Shown: positions 1-8,787 of the stretch, piece by piece
How the letters are laid out: each line of letters opens with the position of its first letter
Numbering within the stretch: the first letter of the stretch is position 1
NCBI GenBank assembly: GCA_013288145.1
Contig: JABDCJ010000006.1
Coordinates: 1-64,000 of the forward strand
DNA from: Nitrososphaerota archaeon
GTDB lineage: Archaea > Thermoproteota > Nitrososphaeria > Nitrososphaerales > CADDZS01
Length of the DNA: 64,000 nucleotides
Direction of reading: 5' to 3'
The notes under the pieces: model-generated
The model's input: the letters and a program-made list of their open reading frames with translations, nothing else
The model's database searches: none
Told to the model about the DNA's origin: nothing
Position numbers and translations under genes: made by a program

Positions 1-373
1 GTGCCTTCACCCTATCGGAGGCAATTTTAGGATCGGTTTTTCTTATGGATGATACGAATTCGAAGAAATCCCGGGAGGTCAGAGAGTCGTAAAGTGTAGA
101 GCTTTCAGAGACGTATCCGATCTTCAATTTCACGCCGGTCGGGTCAATAGCTGGATCGAGACCCATTACTCGAAGCGATCCAGAGGACGGCGCGAGCAGT
201 CCGGCGATTATTTTGATGAGAGTGCTCTTTCCTGCTCCGTTAGGACCCAAAAGCCCGTAAATTTCGCCCGGCTGAAGTTTGAGACTCAGGTTCGAAAGAG
301 CTTTGACGCTCCCGTACTCCTTTGAAATTGAATCTGCCTTCACAATCGGGGCATACTTCAGAGTAGTCGACAA
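1..373 (-). CDS. ABC transporter ATP-binding protein (partial, runs off the window edge)
   Basis: The N-terminal 124 codons of an ABC ATPase are present and the rest lies beyond base 1. The protein would energise an export or import ABC complex at the cytoplasmic membrane. Visible are an A-loop-type tyrosine in SISKEYGSVKALSNLSL, a Walker A motif (GLLGPNGAGKST, about residues 38-49) and a Q-loop region in which Gln is replaced (KIGYVSESSTLYD), typical of the CcmA/NatA multidrug or Na+ efflux type of ATPase. I place the start at TTG 371-373 because the reading frame begins in the usual family position there; there is no clear ribosome binding site. Substrate cannot be told. The signature and Walker B motifs are outside the window. 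Confidence 0.85.
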   Translation of the reverse strand, partial: MSTTLKYAPIVKADSISKEYGSVKALSNLSLKLQPGEIYGLLGPNGAGKSTLIKIIAGLLAPSSGSLRVMGLDPAIDPTGVKLKIGYVSESSTLYDSLTSRDFFEFVSSIRKTDPKIASDRVKA

Positions 374-501
374 AAAATGACTTCAGAGAACGATTTCCAA
401 TCTACGCTGAATTAACGTTGAGTATCGTGAATCTGGATTCGATGTACCAGCCGTGGGGCAGAGCGGTTTCGAGACCCGCTCAAATTACCATTTCGTCGGA
501 A

Positions 502-1497
502 CTACGCCTTTGTGAGATTCAACACTTTGAACATGAAAGACTCGGTTCCGGTGTTTTTCGTTGAATAGCCTTGTCCGTCTATTTCGACAGTCAAGTGAAG
601 GTTTGTTCCCGGTATCTGACCTATCCTGATGGTCGCACTCTGAACAGTCGCGTTCCCTTCTACGACGTTGCTCGCCTGATAGGTTGTTACGGGCATGGAA
701 ACGCTCCCGATAGTTTCGGTGGCGGTGCCAGCATTGTGGAAATACTGGAAAACGGTTGCATTTCCAAGAAAAGAGTTCTGATAACTGAAGAAAATCACAA
801 ACGGATAGATCAGAAAGCCCGCAAAGCTAGCCTGGGCTCCCGAAATAGTCTGTCCACTAATCACTGCCTGAGTAACGTTCCCTAGTGAGTCGAACCAAAC
901 AAGCGCAGATGTGTTTGTGGTTCCTGAGCTACTCGATCCCGTAATTGTGATATTGACTTCGGTAAGAACAGTACCGTTCATCGTGGGATGACCTACTACG
1001 AAGTACGAGGCAGACCCATTGGCATTTTGGGAGGCGTTGGTGCTGGTCGTGGAGTATTGAAGGCTCATCGCGGTAAAGTTGCCAGTAAGATCTTTGATGT
1101 TCGCGAAAACGCCGGTAAAGTTGAACGGCGAAGCGGTCTCGGTCATTGAGGACAATGATGAACTTAAGGTAAACACTATGCTTTGATTGCTGTTCGTCAT
1201 TGACTCACTTGAATTTGTCATCATGCTTTCACTGGTGGTCGTCATCGAACTCTCGGTACTAGAAGTCGAGGACGAAGAGCTACTTGCTGAAGTCTGAGGC
1301 GAAGAGCTACTTTGGACGGCAGAGCTCGAAGTAGACACTACAGAACTCTGTGACGAACTGGTGGAACTAGCATTGGACTTTGATGGATTCAGGGCTACAT
1401 AGGCTCCGACTCCGACCACTGCAACTATAACAATAATCACAACAACAATGGCAAGCGCTGCAATACCACTTTTTTTTCGGTCGAAATCTTGGCTCAA
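502..1497 (-). CDS. Ser-rich membrane-anchored surface protein, paralogue 1
   Basis: This 331-residue protein has no recognised enzymatic domain. Residues 1-9 are charged, followed by one hydrophobic segment (about 12-35, AALAIVVVIIVIVAVVGVGAY), then a long Ser/Thr-rich linker (about 40-105) containing Met-rich SMMT/SMTN units, then an ectodomain of about 220 residues rich in beta-prone Thr/Ser/Asn and N-glycosylation-type sequons. The expected topology is a short cytoplasmic head, one membrane anchor and an extracellular domain. The first 100 residues are nearly the same as those of the next gene at 1795-2490 while the ectodomains differ, so the pair looks like a duplication with domain exchange. 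It could be an S-layer-associated or solute-binding protein; the function is unknown. A shadow reading frame on the other strand at 571-885 is not a gene. Confidence 0.8.
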   Translation of the reverse strand: MSQDFDRKKSGIAALAIVVVIIVIVAVVGVGAYVALNPSKSNASSTSSSQSSVVSTSSSAVQSSSSPQTSASSSSSSTSSTESSMTTTSESMMTNSSESMTNSNQSIVFTLSSSLSSMTETASPFNFTGVFANIKDLTGNFTAMSLQYSTTSTNASQNANGSASYFVVGHPTMNGTVLTEVNITITGSSSSGTTNTSALVWFDSLGNVTQAVISGQTISGAQASFAGFLIYPFVIFFSYQNSFLGNATVFQYFHNAGTATETIGSVSMPVTTYQASNVVEGNATVQSATIRIGQIPGTNLHLTVEIDGQGYSTKNTGTESFMFKVLNLTKA

Positions 1498-1703
1498 TTC
1501 TCTAAAACAAAGTAACTACTGAGGCCAGTTATTTATGCAAATATCTTTCGAAGTCTCGGCATAACTCATTCACTGAAGTGGAATCCTGCCCAAACGATCT
1601 CGGCATATTTCGGAGTGGAATGGGAGATCAGATTTTAGTGGAGCGATAAAGTCTGCATAGTTCTCACTATAGTTTCGGAACGAAAAAAGTGACCCCGCTT
1701 TGG

Positions 1704-1745
1704 AGAAAAAAGGGAAAGGTTGTGGCAGCCCTTGCTAGGGTTGCC
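1704..1745 (-). terminator. Hairpin plus T-run terminator after paralogue 2
   Basis: On the minus strand the arms GGCAACCCT and AGGGCTGCC (1724-1745) can form a stem of about nine pairs with one A/C mismatch, followed downstream by CTTTCCCTTTTTTC. It lies 50-90 nt past the stop of the gene at 1795-2490, where a transcript should end. A second weak hairpin (TGTGGT/ACCACA arms, about 1767-1788) precedes it. Confidence 0.5.
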
Positions 1746-1794
1746 CCGCGTTCCTATTTTGTAAATGTGGTCTCGTTGAAACCACAATGAGTGA

Positions 1795-2490
1795 CTATGG
1801 TGCAGAAGTTGTGTAGGTCGAAGTGATAGTCTCGGTTGTTGTGTAACCGGTCTGTGATGCTGTGTACGTGAAGTTCTCAACGAAAGTGGTGCCGGTAATT
1901 GTGTAAGTTGTGCCAGCATATGAGAAAGTGGTCGGACCATAGACCTTGCAATTGTATGTGCCACCCGAAAATGTGAAAGTAGTTCCCGTTACAGTTCCAA
2001 CCGTGCCAGTTACGACAATGGAAGTAGCAGAGTAAGTCGAAGTGTATCCCGTAAACGTCTCGGTAGTTTCATACGTAGTAGTAACGTTGTAACATCCCGC
2101 GACCGTTTGTTGTGTGGTCGTTGGAGGAACTGATGAGGTCGAGGCTGAACTGGAATTTGTCATCATTGTTGCGTTGCTTGTCATCATTGTTGCGCTAGTA
2201 TTCGTCATCATACTTTCACTCGTGTTCATCATTGAGCTAGCGGAAGTAGATGAAGGAGCGGAGGATGAAGAAGAGCTACTTGCGGAAGTTTGAGGAGATG
2301 AGCTGCTCTGGACCGAAGAGCTGGAAGTGACAACAGAACTTTGAGAAGAACTGGATGAAGTAGCGCTGGACTTTGAGGGATTCAATGCTACGTAAGCACC
2401 GACTCCGATTACCGCGATGATTACTATGATCACAACAGCTATTGCAACGGCGGCAATACCGCTTTTTTCCTGGTTGAAATTTTTACTCAT
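1795..2490 (-). CDS. Ser/Thr-rich membrane-anchored surface protein, paralogue 2
   Basis: A 231-residue protein of unknown function. The start is ATG 2488-2490, giving MSKNFNQEKSG and then the hydrophobic segment (about 11-35), which matches paralogue 1; an upstream in-frame extension has no counterpart in the paralogue. A Ser-rich linker (about 38-85) leads into a run of Met-rich units (MMNTSESMMTNTSATMMTS, about 80-110) and then a Thr/Tyr-rich, low-charge ectodomain with only two cysteines (VAGCYN and TYNCKV), which could form one disulfide outside the cell. Many TxT and YTxT repeats suggest a beta-solenoid or fibrous fold. The Met clusters resemble metal (copper)-binding Met motifs, but that is inference from composition only. 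It is a tandem duplicate of the gene at 502-1497. Confidence 0.75.
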   Translation of the reverse strand: MSKNFNQEKSGIAAVAIAVVIIVIIAVIGVGAYVALNPSKSSATSSSSSQSSVVTSSSSVQSSSSPQTSASSSSSSSAPSSTSASSMMNTSESMMTNTSATMMTSNATMMTNSSSASTSSVPPTTTQQTVAGCYNVTTTYETTETFTGYTSTYSATSIVVTGTVGTVTGTTFTFSGGTYNCKVYGPTTFSYAGTTYTITGTTFVENFTYTASQTGYTTTETITSTYTTSAP

Positions 2491-2647
2491 TCTTAAAGCA
2501 AACTCGATATCCAGTCCCGTTATATATGCAAATATCTCCGCCTGTGCGACAGTATTCAAATTGACCTAATCAGTAGCTTATCTGATTATTTTAGGGAAAA
2601 AGTACTTGGAATTATAGGAAAAATGAAAAGTTGAATCGGGGTTTCCT

Positions 2648-2689
2648 GAAAAAAAAGAAAAGAAGAGGAAATCCTCCTTGAGAGGAGGG
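2648..2689 (-). terminator. Strong hairpin and T-rich tail terminator after the coiled-coil gene
   Basis: On the minus strand CCCTCCTC-TCAA-GGAGG type pairing (2672-2689) is followed directly by TTTCCTCTTCTTTTCTTTTT. It starts about 12 nt past the stop of the gene at 2702. Hairpin and T-tail together look like an intrinsic terminator. Confidence 0.6.
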
Positions 2690-2701
2690 TATTTTCCTTT
2701 C

Positions 2702-3292
2702 CTAGTTTGCGGTTACTTGGACAGTCTGCGGAGACGAAATCGTAGACAGGTGCTCGTCGGTGCTCTGGATTACTGGAGCTGCTTTCGTCAGGGAATCGAT
2801 CTGTTGCGAGAGGTCTTCGAACTCGGTCTTTGGCATCGAGTTTGAAAGAACGTTCTCAAGCTCAGATATCCTTGATTCAGCTCGGAGGTATTGCTCCCTG
2901 GAGACGGTCTGCTCGTTGATGGATCTGATCTCCTGCTCCTTTCTCGAGATAACCTGCTCAAGCTCTGAGATCTTCGCCATTGCTTGCTGGAAGACCTGGT
3001 TTGGAACCGTGACTTCCGACAATTTCACTGTAGATTCCTTGATCTGGTCGCTTGATGCTGCAACCTGTTTGCTTAACAGCGAAAGACCTTGACCGATAGT
3101 CTGGGTCTCTTCCAACTGAGTCTTTGTCCGCCTCAGTTCTGCCGCCATTCCGTCAATGGTCGCTTGCATTCTCGCTAGGACTTCTTCATGGGTTTTCTTT
3201 GGGATGGATTGATCTAGCTGTGCCTGTAGGCTCCTCGCCGTCATTACCAACCGTCGTACTTCACTGGTGATTTGCTCGGTTCTGCTGCTCAC
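2702..3292 (-). CDS. Coiled-coil protein of unknown function
   Basis: About 196 residues, nearly all heptad-compatible helix: SRTEQITSEVRRLVM, a central Gln/Glu/Lys-rich part, and two stretches built on ISELE (around residues 108 and 144), suggesting an internal duplication of about 36 residues. The last 30 residues are low-complexity and acidic/Thr-rich. No signal peptide, membrane segment or cysteine pattern. It is probably cytosolic and oligomeric. GTG 3290-3292 is my choice of start because a TATA-like TTAAAAAA (3311-3318) sits about 23 nt upstream, as expected for a leaderless transcript; a GTG at 3305-3307 is also in frame. A terminator follows. It may act with the surface-protein pair downstream on the same strand, but nothing shows this directly. 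Confidence 0.75.
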   Translation of the reverse strand: MSSRTEQITSEVRRLVMTARSLQAQLDQSIPKKTHEEVLARMQATIDGMAAELRRTKTQLEETQTIGQGLSLLSKQVAASSDQIKESTVKLSEVTVPNQVFQQAMAKISELEQVISRKEQEIRSINEQTVSREQYLRAESRISELENVLSNSMPKTEFEDLSQQIDSLTKAAPVIQSTDEHLSTISSPQTVQVTAN

Positions 3293-3556
3293 TTTTTGAA
3301 CACACACGCTCTTTTTTAACGCGAGATCGACGAGTGGAAAATGTATCTAATGAACCTAGTCAACATATTTTGATTCTTTGCGCATCTGGGGCTTAAGCTT
3401 CCCAAAACGGTTTTGAAAAATTTAGGGCTCCATTACTTTTTGCTCGTTTCATTTTTGGTTAATGGTAAACGCCAGCGATCATCTAAACTATGATGCCGGT
3501 TTCAAGGTCCCGCCCGACTTCCCTTCTAAACCATCAACCTAAGATTTCAGGTTCCT

Positions 3557-3889
3557 TTGGAAGCGCCCGAAATGACCTCCTTGGACAAAAGAGGCTTTCA
3601 GGAGGCATTGCTTCCTGGAGATTTTGCAAAAGCTGATTACCTCGGTTTCCGGCGAATTCGATTCGAGCGCATGAAGATCCGATTTGGCCTGATCTACCTG
3701 GCAGTCGTGGTTATCGGCGCGGGCTACGAACTTTACATCAATCATTTTACGGTAAACGGCATCGTGAACTATCTTCTGACGGGTTTTCTTTATTCGTCTG
3801 TAATCTTCATCGGTTTTTACATCGTCGTGAGAATCATCCAGGCGGTGGTCGGCAGAGTTAGGCACAAAGAAGTACATAGTGCCAACTGA
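3557..3889 (+). CDS. Small two-TM membrane protein
   Basis: A 110-residue protein opening a run of four membrane-protein genes on this strand. Residues 1-38 are polar and cytoplasmic; two hydrophobic segments follow (about 43-60 and 70-93), then a basic tail (GRVRHKEVHSAN) that fits a cytoplasmic C-terminus. Start TTG 3557-3559 (next in-frame ATG is at 3572). An overlapping frame on the opposite strand (3539-3877) has an unlikely composition, rich in His/Lys without pattern, and I reject it. Function not recognised. Confidence 0.6.
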   Translation: MEAPEMTSLDKRGFQEALLPGDFAKADYLGFRRIRFERMKIRFGLIYLAVVVIGAGYELYINHFTVNGIVNYLLTGFLYSSVIFIGFYIVVRIIQAVVGRVRHKEVHSAN

Positions 3890-3960
3890 GATTTTGAAAC
3901 AGGATTCAGAGCTCTCAACTGATTTATAACGAAATTCGCTTTTTTCCTTCGGAATACATT

Positions 3961-4347
3961 TTGCAGCTGTTTTCGCACAGGTCCGGATCGACTGGACTAA
4001 TCATTACCGTCATTGGCGCCGTGATGCTCGGCGCCACTTTTGTCATAGCCTACGGCGTGTACGGTGTTTACATGGGGCTGGCTCAGAGTAATTTCAACTC
4101 TGCCGGAGCGAGTTTCGTTGGAAGTCTGAATTCTCTACTTCAGGCGGCGATCGTCGTGATGTTTTTGGGCATCATGGGATGGGTAGGATCGACGTTTCTA
4201 CTCAGGGGAGTCGAGTTCATGAAGGTTGACCGTGGTGTTGGCGTCGTAACATTCAAGGTAGACAAGGCAACTGGAATGGTGTCGGCAGTAGACATGACCG
4301 GCAGGTCCAAACAGGCACAGGTCCTCGAAGTGCCCGCAGACAATTAG
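3961..4347 (+). CDS. Two-TM membrane protein with small polar C-terminal domain
   Basis: 128 residues, TTG start. Two hydrophobic segments (about 11-33 and 56-80) separated by an Asn/Ser-rich external loop, then a polar cytoplasmic domain of about 45 residues. AT-rich sequence (GATTTATAACG, 3920-3930) about 35 nt upstream is a candidate TATA element. No family recognised. Its place between two other short membrane-protein genes suggests a shared membrane complex (inference). Confidence 0.65.
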   Translation: MQLFSHRSGSTGLIITVIGAVMLGATFVIAYGVYGVYMGLAQSNFNSAGASFVGSLNSLLQAAIVVMFLGIMGWVGSTFLLRGVEFMKVDRGVGVVTFKVDKATGMVSAVDMTGRSKQAQVLEVPADN

Positions 4348-4382
4348 AGCAAAAAATATCCTGGCGAATCGGTGCATCTCCG

Positions 4383-5243
4383 GTGCCGAATGAAGCGCCG
4401 TTTATCTCGAAGGCGCTTAGGCTGGTGTCGCTTGCAATTATCGTTGCGACAATCTCGATTGCAGCAACCGCCGCCTACTCCGGGTACGAAGAATACGGAG
4501 CTCTAACGACCTCCGTTCAAGGCACCAGTTCCAGCCAGCTAAGTCTTGCGATCAACGGATCAACTCTGACTCTTTCTGGACTCCAGGTGCCGAACAAGAT
4601 GACATTTCCACTGACGCTTGAACTACTTGGCAGTGTTTCACTGGACAATGCAACGATCGGGAACTTCGACACCGGAACCTACGTAATCCAGCCCAACACC
4701 TCTAGGAGTATCAGTATCTCAATCCCTCTGAGCTTTCAATCATTATTGAAGGACTCAAGAGCTCTTCAGATGGCGGCATTTAATTCGACGGACCTTTCAA
4801 TCAACACGACGATTTCCGCACACATGGTCCCACTGCTCGGAATCAACATCACCAAAGCAGCAAATACCACCGCGGGGCCGATTCTCGGGGGATTGAGTGA
4901 AAGTATCAATACTAACGCCATCAAGGTTTCACCTGATGGAAAAAGTGTTCTAGTGCCGCTTGTTCTCACGTGGCAAAATACCTCTCCACTCTCGGGAGGA
5001 GAGTTTTGGCTTAATGCGAATGTAACCCAGATGCCTGGCAAGCCGCTCGGTAATTACGGATCGGCTAACGGGCCACTCAACTTTACTTCGGGTCAGAACC
5101 AGCAATCATTTGAGCTGAATCTTCCAATCAGCGATTTCAGCGGAAAGAATCTTCCGAGAGGAATGTACTCAATTGAAACTGCCTTGAGCCAATCGTCTTC
5201 GTCTCAACCATTCCTGAAAATCAACAAATCAGTAAGCGTGTAG
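4383..5243 (+). CDS. Secreted or membrane-anchored beta-rich protein
   Basis: 286 residues with an N-terminal hydrophobic segment (about 13-33, LVSLAIIVATISIAATAAY) followed by an extracellular domain without cysteine and rich in Asn-x-Ser/Thr sequons. The domain seems to contain two similar halves: each has a phrase such as VPNKMTFPLTLELLG or VPLVLTWQNTSPLSGG followed by a spacer and a hydrophobic strand, reminiscent of LEA14/WHy-type beta sandwiches that begin with an N-P-like turn. That comparison is by eye and uncertain. Start GTG 4383; 35 nt after the previous gene and 6 nt before the next, so operonic. Confidence 0.7.
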   Translation: MPNEAPFISKALRLVSLAIIVATISIAATAAYSGYEEYGALTTSVQGTSSSQLSLAINGSTLTLSGLQVPNKMTFPLTLELLGSVSLDNATIGNFDTGTYVIQPNTSRSISISIPLSFQSLLKDSRALQMAAFNSTDLSINTTISAHMVPLLGINITKAANTTAGPILGGLSESINTNAIKVSPDGKSVLVPLVLTWQNTSPLSGGEFWLNANVTQMPGKPLGNYGSANGPLNFTSGQNQQSFELNLPISDFSGKNLPRGMYSIETALSQSSSSQPFLKINKSVSV

Positions 5244-5249
5244 AGAAAA

Positions 5250-5720
5250 ATGACAAGGAAAATATTCGGCATAGACCTTGATGTCTTCCTTACCAGGACA
5301 TCCTACGCCGTATTCTACGGCTTCCTTACTATCATTATCTTCTATGAGCTTCCCAACATATTTCTGAAGCAGTACAGCGCCAGTCTTCCAAATCTCCCGA
5401 TGGACAATGAGTCCCTGTTTGTATCGTACGCGATTCTAATTACGATTCTGAGCGGTCTACAGATGATTTTCAAAGACCACCTTGTTGGAGATGCTGCGGC
5501 AATTTCAAACGGAATTGCCCAGATATCGTATATTTTCATTCTTACTAACGGTGGCTTGATAACGGAAACGCTGTCCGGGGTGAGAGTCTCATTGGACTTT
5601 CGAACAGTAATTTATCTGATGATGCTGCCCTCGGCGCTCTCGATAATTTCATCTGTAATTTCGGCAAGTTCGCGATCTTCTGTAACTTCGTCAACCATTG
5701 TCGAAGTTCGGTTAGACTAG
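5250..5720 (+). CDS. Four-TM membrane protein
   Basis: 156 residues with four hydrophobic segments (about 14-33, 51-70, 76-100 and 118-142), the last two flanking a short loop. ATG start lies 6 nt after the stop of the preceding surface protein, so the two are almost certainly co-transcribed and may form one membrane unit with an extracellular beta domain. No conserved family motif recognised. Confidence 0.7.
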   Translation: MTRKIFGIDLDVFLTRTSYAVFYGFLTIIIFYELPNIFLKQYSASLPNLPMDNESLFVSYAILITILSGLQMIFKDHLVGDAAAISNGIAQISYIFILTNGGLITETLSGVRVSLDFRTVIYLMMLPSALSIISSVISASSRSSVTSSTIVEVRLD

Positions 5721-5791
5721 GATACGGTTACCTTCTCAAAGTTACATCTTAATCAGAAGATCAGCGACGTAGCCGAATTCTTTAGTGATAC

Positions 5792-5968
5792 TTAGGAAAT
5801 TGGCGTGTTCTTCCCAGTTGCGGTGTCTGAGAAGAGATAGAAGGTGAAAAACATACAGCAGATTATAGCTGCGAAACCGATAGCAGGTCTTGAGACGAAA
5901 AATATGACCGAGAGGAGCACCGCCCAGAGAAAGACTGTGATAAATTCGTTTGATTGGTGAATCTTCAT
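5792..5968 (-). CDS. Small two-TM protein
   Basis: 58 residues from ATG 5966-5968 (a GTG at 5981-5983 would add five residues). Two hydrophobic segments (about 9-25 and 28-46) with a short polar N-terminus and a C-terminal tail ending TGKNTPIS. Convergent with the preceding four-gene run. Too short for family assignment. It could be a genuine small membrane protein, though composition alone is the only support. Confidence 0.45.
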   Translation of the reverse strand: MKIHQSNEFITVFLWAVLLSVIFFVSRPAIGFAAIICCMFFTFYLFSDTATGKNTPIS

Positions 5969-6142
5969 TGTTTGCTCAAACACGCACTTCTTACACAGAA
6001 GATGCGTGTCCTAGTTAATCATCCCCGCATTGTTTGCACAAAAGACAGGCAATCATTTCTGCAAAATGCCAATAAAATGGGAGACGGGGAACTGAAGAGC
6101 CTATTCCCCGCATTTTATTGTAGCTTTACGCACGGTTACGAA

Positions 6143-6310
6143 CTAGGCGTCTTCTACGAGAACGTCTGTCACGCTGGCAGCGTGTATTCCGTAAAGTCGT
6201 AGAAACTCCTTGGCAGCTTCTCGTCCATTTTTCGCATGGATGTCAGCGTCCAGAATGCACCAGAATCTTCTTTGTTGCTTACCGTGAACCTTCTTTTGGG
6301 ATTTCTTCAT
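6143..6310 (-). CDS. Basic 55-residue small protein
   Basis: The ORF starts MKKSQKKVHGKQQRRFWCILD and ends VTDVLVEDA. The N-terminal third is strongly basic, the middle (EAAKEFLRLYG) is an amphipathic helix, and the end is acidic. The support is promoter geometry: a TATA-like GAATATATC (6331-6339) lies 26 nt upstream of ATG 6308-6310, exactly the spacing of a leaderless archaeal transcript. Function unknown; the single Trp-Cys pair and basic head could suit nucleic-acid binding (inference). An overlapping + strand frame (5954-6202) has no such promoter. Confidence 0.55.
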   Translation of the reverse strand: MKKSQKKVHGKQQRRFWCILDADIHAKNGREAAKEFLRLYGIHAASVTDVLVEDA

Positions 6311-6329
6311 GTCTTCTAAAGGACCGTTG

Positions 6330-6341
6330 AAGATATATTCA
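6330..6341 (-). promoter_or_regulatory. TATA box for the 55-residue protein gene
   Basis: On the minus strand the sequence reads GAATATATCTTC, centred near 6336, 26 nt from the ATG at 6310. This spacing would place the transcription start on the start codon. Confidence 0.5.
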
Positions 6342-6384
6342 GATTTGTGAACGTGAAATACAGATTCAAGTTACGGGAAAAAAG

Positions 6385-6738
6385 CTAAGGCTCGCCGGGT
6401 TGCAGCCAGATTTCGTTTCCATCCGGGTCCTCGATCATTGCAAACGAGCCCCAGGGAGTTTTAGTGAGCTCCTTGCTAAATTTTACTCCCTTAGTTTTTA
6501 GACGATTGTACTCACCTTCGATATCATCGGAGTATAGTGCGATCCCAGAGTTGCCTGGCTCAACCTCGTACCGGTCGGATTGGCAAAGGTGAATTTTCCA
6601 GTCCGCTCCTTCCGAACCGACCGTTATCCAGTGCTCGTCTTCCATTGATGCAGTCAACCCCAGTTTGTCTTTGTACCATTCTGCTGATTTTTTCGCATCC
6701 TTAACGACCAGTGCCACACTGAAATTCTTGTTTACCAT
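6385..6738 (-). CDS. VOC (glyoxalase/bleomycin-resistance) superfamily protein
   Basis: 117 residues forming one vicinal-oxygen-chelate module pair. NFSVALVVKDAKKSAEWYKDKLGL is the typical first beta-alpha unit, and PWGSFAMIEDPDGNEIWLQ is the typical closing strand with the metal-ligand glutamate (NEIW). The equivalent first-strand His/Gln ligand is replaced (SVALVV), so metal binding may be incomplete. Members are glyoxalases, dioxygenases or resistance proteins; the exact substrate cannot be told. Stand-alone gene downstream of uvrC on the same strand, with the stop facing the small basic protein. Confidence 0.85.
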   Translation of the reverse strand: MVNKNFSVALVVKDAKKSAEWYKDKLGLTASMEDEHWITVGSEGADWKIHLCQSDRYEVEPGNSGIALYSDDIEGEYNRLKTKGVKFSKELTKTPWGSFAMIEDPDGNEIWLQPGEP

Positions 6739-6807
6739 CTAGGATTCGCGATTACGAAAAGATCGTGGATGTCTAATAAGCCATTATCTCAGACAGTTCG
6801 GCATGAT

Positions 6808-8787
6808 CTACGAATTCAATCCGTCAACTATAGTCTTCGCAAGCTTTTCGCTGATCTGCGCGACCTGTGCAATCTCTTCTGGCGCCGCTCTTTTCACAGC
6901 TTCGACCGATCCAAAGTGCGCGAGAATATTTCTCTTTCTTTTCTCGCCGATTCCGGCTATATCATCCAGCTTTGATTTGGTGATGTGTCTGCTCCTGAGC
7001 TTTCTGTGATAGGTGATTCCGAACCTGTGAGCTTGATCTCGTATGTGCTGGAGTATGTGGAGTGCCTCGGAATCCCGCGGTAGTTTTATCGGGCGCATCC
7101 GGGACGGAGTGAAGACGAGCTCCTCCTTCTTTGCAAGCGCTACAGTTGGTATGCCAAAAACTCCATCCGAGTGCATTCGGTCCAAAGCGGCATTCAAGTG
7201 ACCGCGACCTCCATCTATTATGACGAGGTCGGGCGGTTCTCTTGCAAATGGATGTTTATTTTCCGGATCCTTCGGTTCGGTCAATCTCTTGAATCTGCGG
7301 CTGATCATCTCAGCCATCATGGAATAGTCGTCGATTCCCTGAACGGTCTTGATCTTGAACTTCCTGTATTGACCCTTGTCAGGAAACCCGTCCAGAAAAA
7401 CGGTCATCGCGCCGACTGCCTCGTCTCCTCGAATATTCGAAATGTCAAAGCACTCGATTCTCCTTGGTAGGTGATCAAGATCTAGTTTCTCCTTGATGTC
7501 TTTCAGTGCGCGCAGCCTCTCCCTCTTTTTTACGTCCCCCTTCGATTCCTGTTCTTTGAGGACGAGCTGTGCATTGTCCTGTGCGAGTTTCATTAAACGT
7601 CCGTTTTCTTCACTGGAGTCTGCCGTCACGATTTTCGCTGAGACTCGATCTGAAGACTCTCCTTCTGTCGTCACCGAAGCTGCCCGGATCATTTCTTCGA
7701 TTTCGGCTGAATCACTTAACTCGGTGGGGACAATAATTTCGTGCGGAAATTCGTGGCCGACCAGAGCTTCGGTCGAGGAGTAGTGCTGCTTTATGAAAGC
7801 ACTGACTATTTCTGAATCTGGCACCTGCTCGCTGACAACGTCGAGAATGTACTTCTCGCGCCCGACTACGTTGCCCTGCCGGACTTGAAACACTATTGCA
7901 GCAGCCGTCCTTTTGATCTCTGAATTCTCCTCTGCCTCGTCGCCGATGTCTCGAGCAATTGTGACAATGTCCTTGTCCCTGTCTTTCTGACTGGGGAAGG
8001 CAATCCGTTGTTTTAGGGCAGTTGCTTCGAGCGATCTAATTTCGTTTCTGATCTTGGATGCCCTCTCATATTCCTGCAGTTCAGAAGCTTTCCACATATC
8101 GTCGTACATGACCTTTGAGAGCTTCACCAGCTTTCCGCCGAGAAAGAGCTCGAATTTTTTCACGTCATCGGAGTACTCCCTCTCGGTAACGGCGAAAATG
8201 CACGGCGCCTTGCAGAGCCCTATGTGATAATCTATGCAAGAGCGGAATTTTTTCTCCCAGTTAAGAGGGAGAGTGCATCCGCGAATCGGGAAAATTTTTC
8301 GGAGGTACTTTACAGTCCTCCTTGCAGCCCTCACGTTCGCATAGGGTCCAAAGTACCTCGAGCCATCATCCTCCACGCGTCGAGTTACCAAAACCCTGGG
8401 GACGGGTTCGCTGGTGATTTTTATGAATGGATAGCTCTTGTCATCTTTCAGCCGGATGTTGTACTTCGGCTTGTATCGCTTGATCAGGACGTTCTCGAGA
8501 ATGAGAGCTTCCAGTGGTGAAAGCGTAAAGATATAATCGGCACTCTTTATCTGATCTTTCAGATTCTGACCAATGGGATCTTCGAATCTCGGCCTGAGAT
8601 GCGCGAGAACCCGCCCTCTGATTGAAGTTGCCTTGCCGACATAAACCGGATCTCCTTCCGAGTTCTTCAGGATGTATACTCCCGCTCTCTCGGGGAGTTT
8701 GTCGAAACTATCCAGTGGTGTGGAGATCGCTTGCAGTGGTTGTGATAGTTTCAACAAGGTTGTTTCGTTCCTGTCCTTCCACTTCAT
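6808..8787 (-). CDS. uvrC: UvrABC system protein C (excinuclease subunit)
   Basis: UvrC makes both incisions around bulky DNA lesions after UvrA/UvrB loading. The order of domains is complete: GIY-YIG nuclease (about 33-110; GVYILKN and VYVGKA), Cys-containing region ([26 protein letters not shown], about 175-200), UVR motif for UvrB contact (about 235-260), RNase H-like 5' nuclease ([18 protein letters not shown]), and tandem helix-hairpin-helix ([18 protein letters not shown]). Length 659 is usual. The annotated ATG (8785-8787) overlaps uvrA by 80 nt; a TTG at 8755-8757 would shorten the overlap to 50 nt and still keep the whole nuclease domain. Co-transcribed with uvrA. UvrABC in archaea is known to come from bacteria by transfer. 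Confidence 0.97.
   Translation of the reverse strand: MKWKDRNETTLLKLSQPLQAISTPLDSFDKLPERAGVYILKNSEGDPVYVGKATSIRGRVLAHLRPRFEDPIGQNLKDQIKSADYIFTLSPLEALILENVLIKRYKPKYNIRLKDDKSYPFIKITSEPVPRVLVTRRVEDDGSRYFGPYANVRAARRTVKYLRKIFPIRGCTLPLNWEKKFRSCIDYHIGLCKAPCIFAVTEREYSDDVKKFELFLGGKLVKLSKVMYDDMWKASELQEYERASKIRNEIRSLEATALKQRIAFPSQKDRDKDIVTIARDIGDEAEENSEIKRTAAAIVFQVRQGNVVGREKYILDVVSEQVPDSEIVSAFIKQHYSSTEALVGHEFPHEIIVPTELSDSAEIEEMIRAASVTTEGESSDRVSAKIVTADSSEENGRLMKLAQDNAQLVLKEQESKGDVKKRERLRALKDIKEKLDLDHLPRRIECFDISNIRGDEAVGAMTVFLDGFPDKGQYRKFKIKTVQGIDDYSMMAEMISRRFKRLTEPKDPENKHPFAREPPDLVIIDGGRGHLNAALDRMHSDGVFGIPTVALAKKEELVFTPSRMRPIKLPRDSEALHILQHIRDQAHRFGITYHRKLRSRHITKSKLDDIAGIGEKRKRNILAHFGSVEAVKRAAPEEIAQVAQISEKLAKTIVDGLNS

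Noticed and set aside
2760..3092. Plus-strand frame inside the coiled-coil gene
   Set aside because: Cys/Ser-rich artefact of the antisense of Gln/Glu/Lys-rich codons; the minus frame has heptad periodicity and a terminator.
3539..3877. Long minus-strand frame opposite the first small membrane-protein gene
   Set aside because: It mirrors the + strand gene, has no start context and no recognisable composition of a protein, while the + frame has two clear membrane segments.
5954..6202. Plus-strand frame at the small basic protein locus
   Set aside because: It lacks TATA spacing, and the minus-strand frame has precise leaderless promoter geometry.
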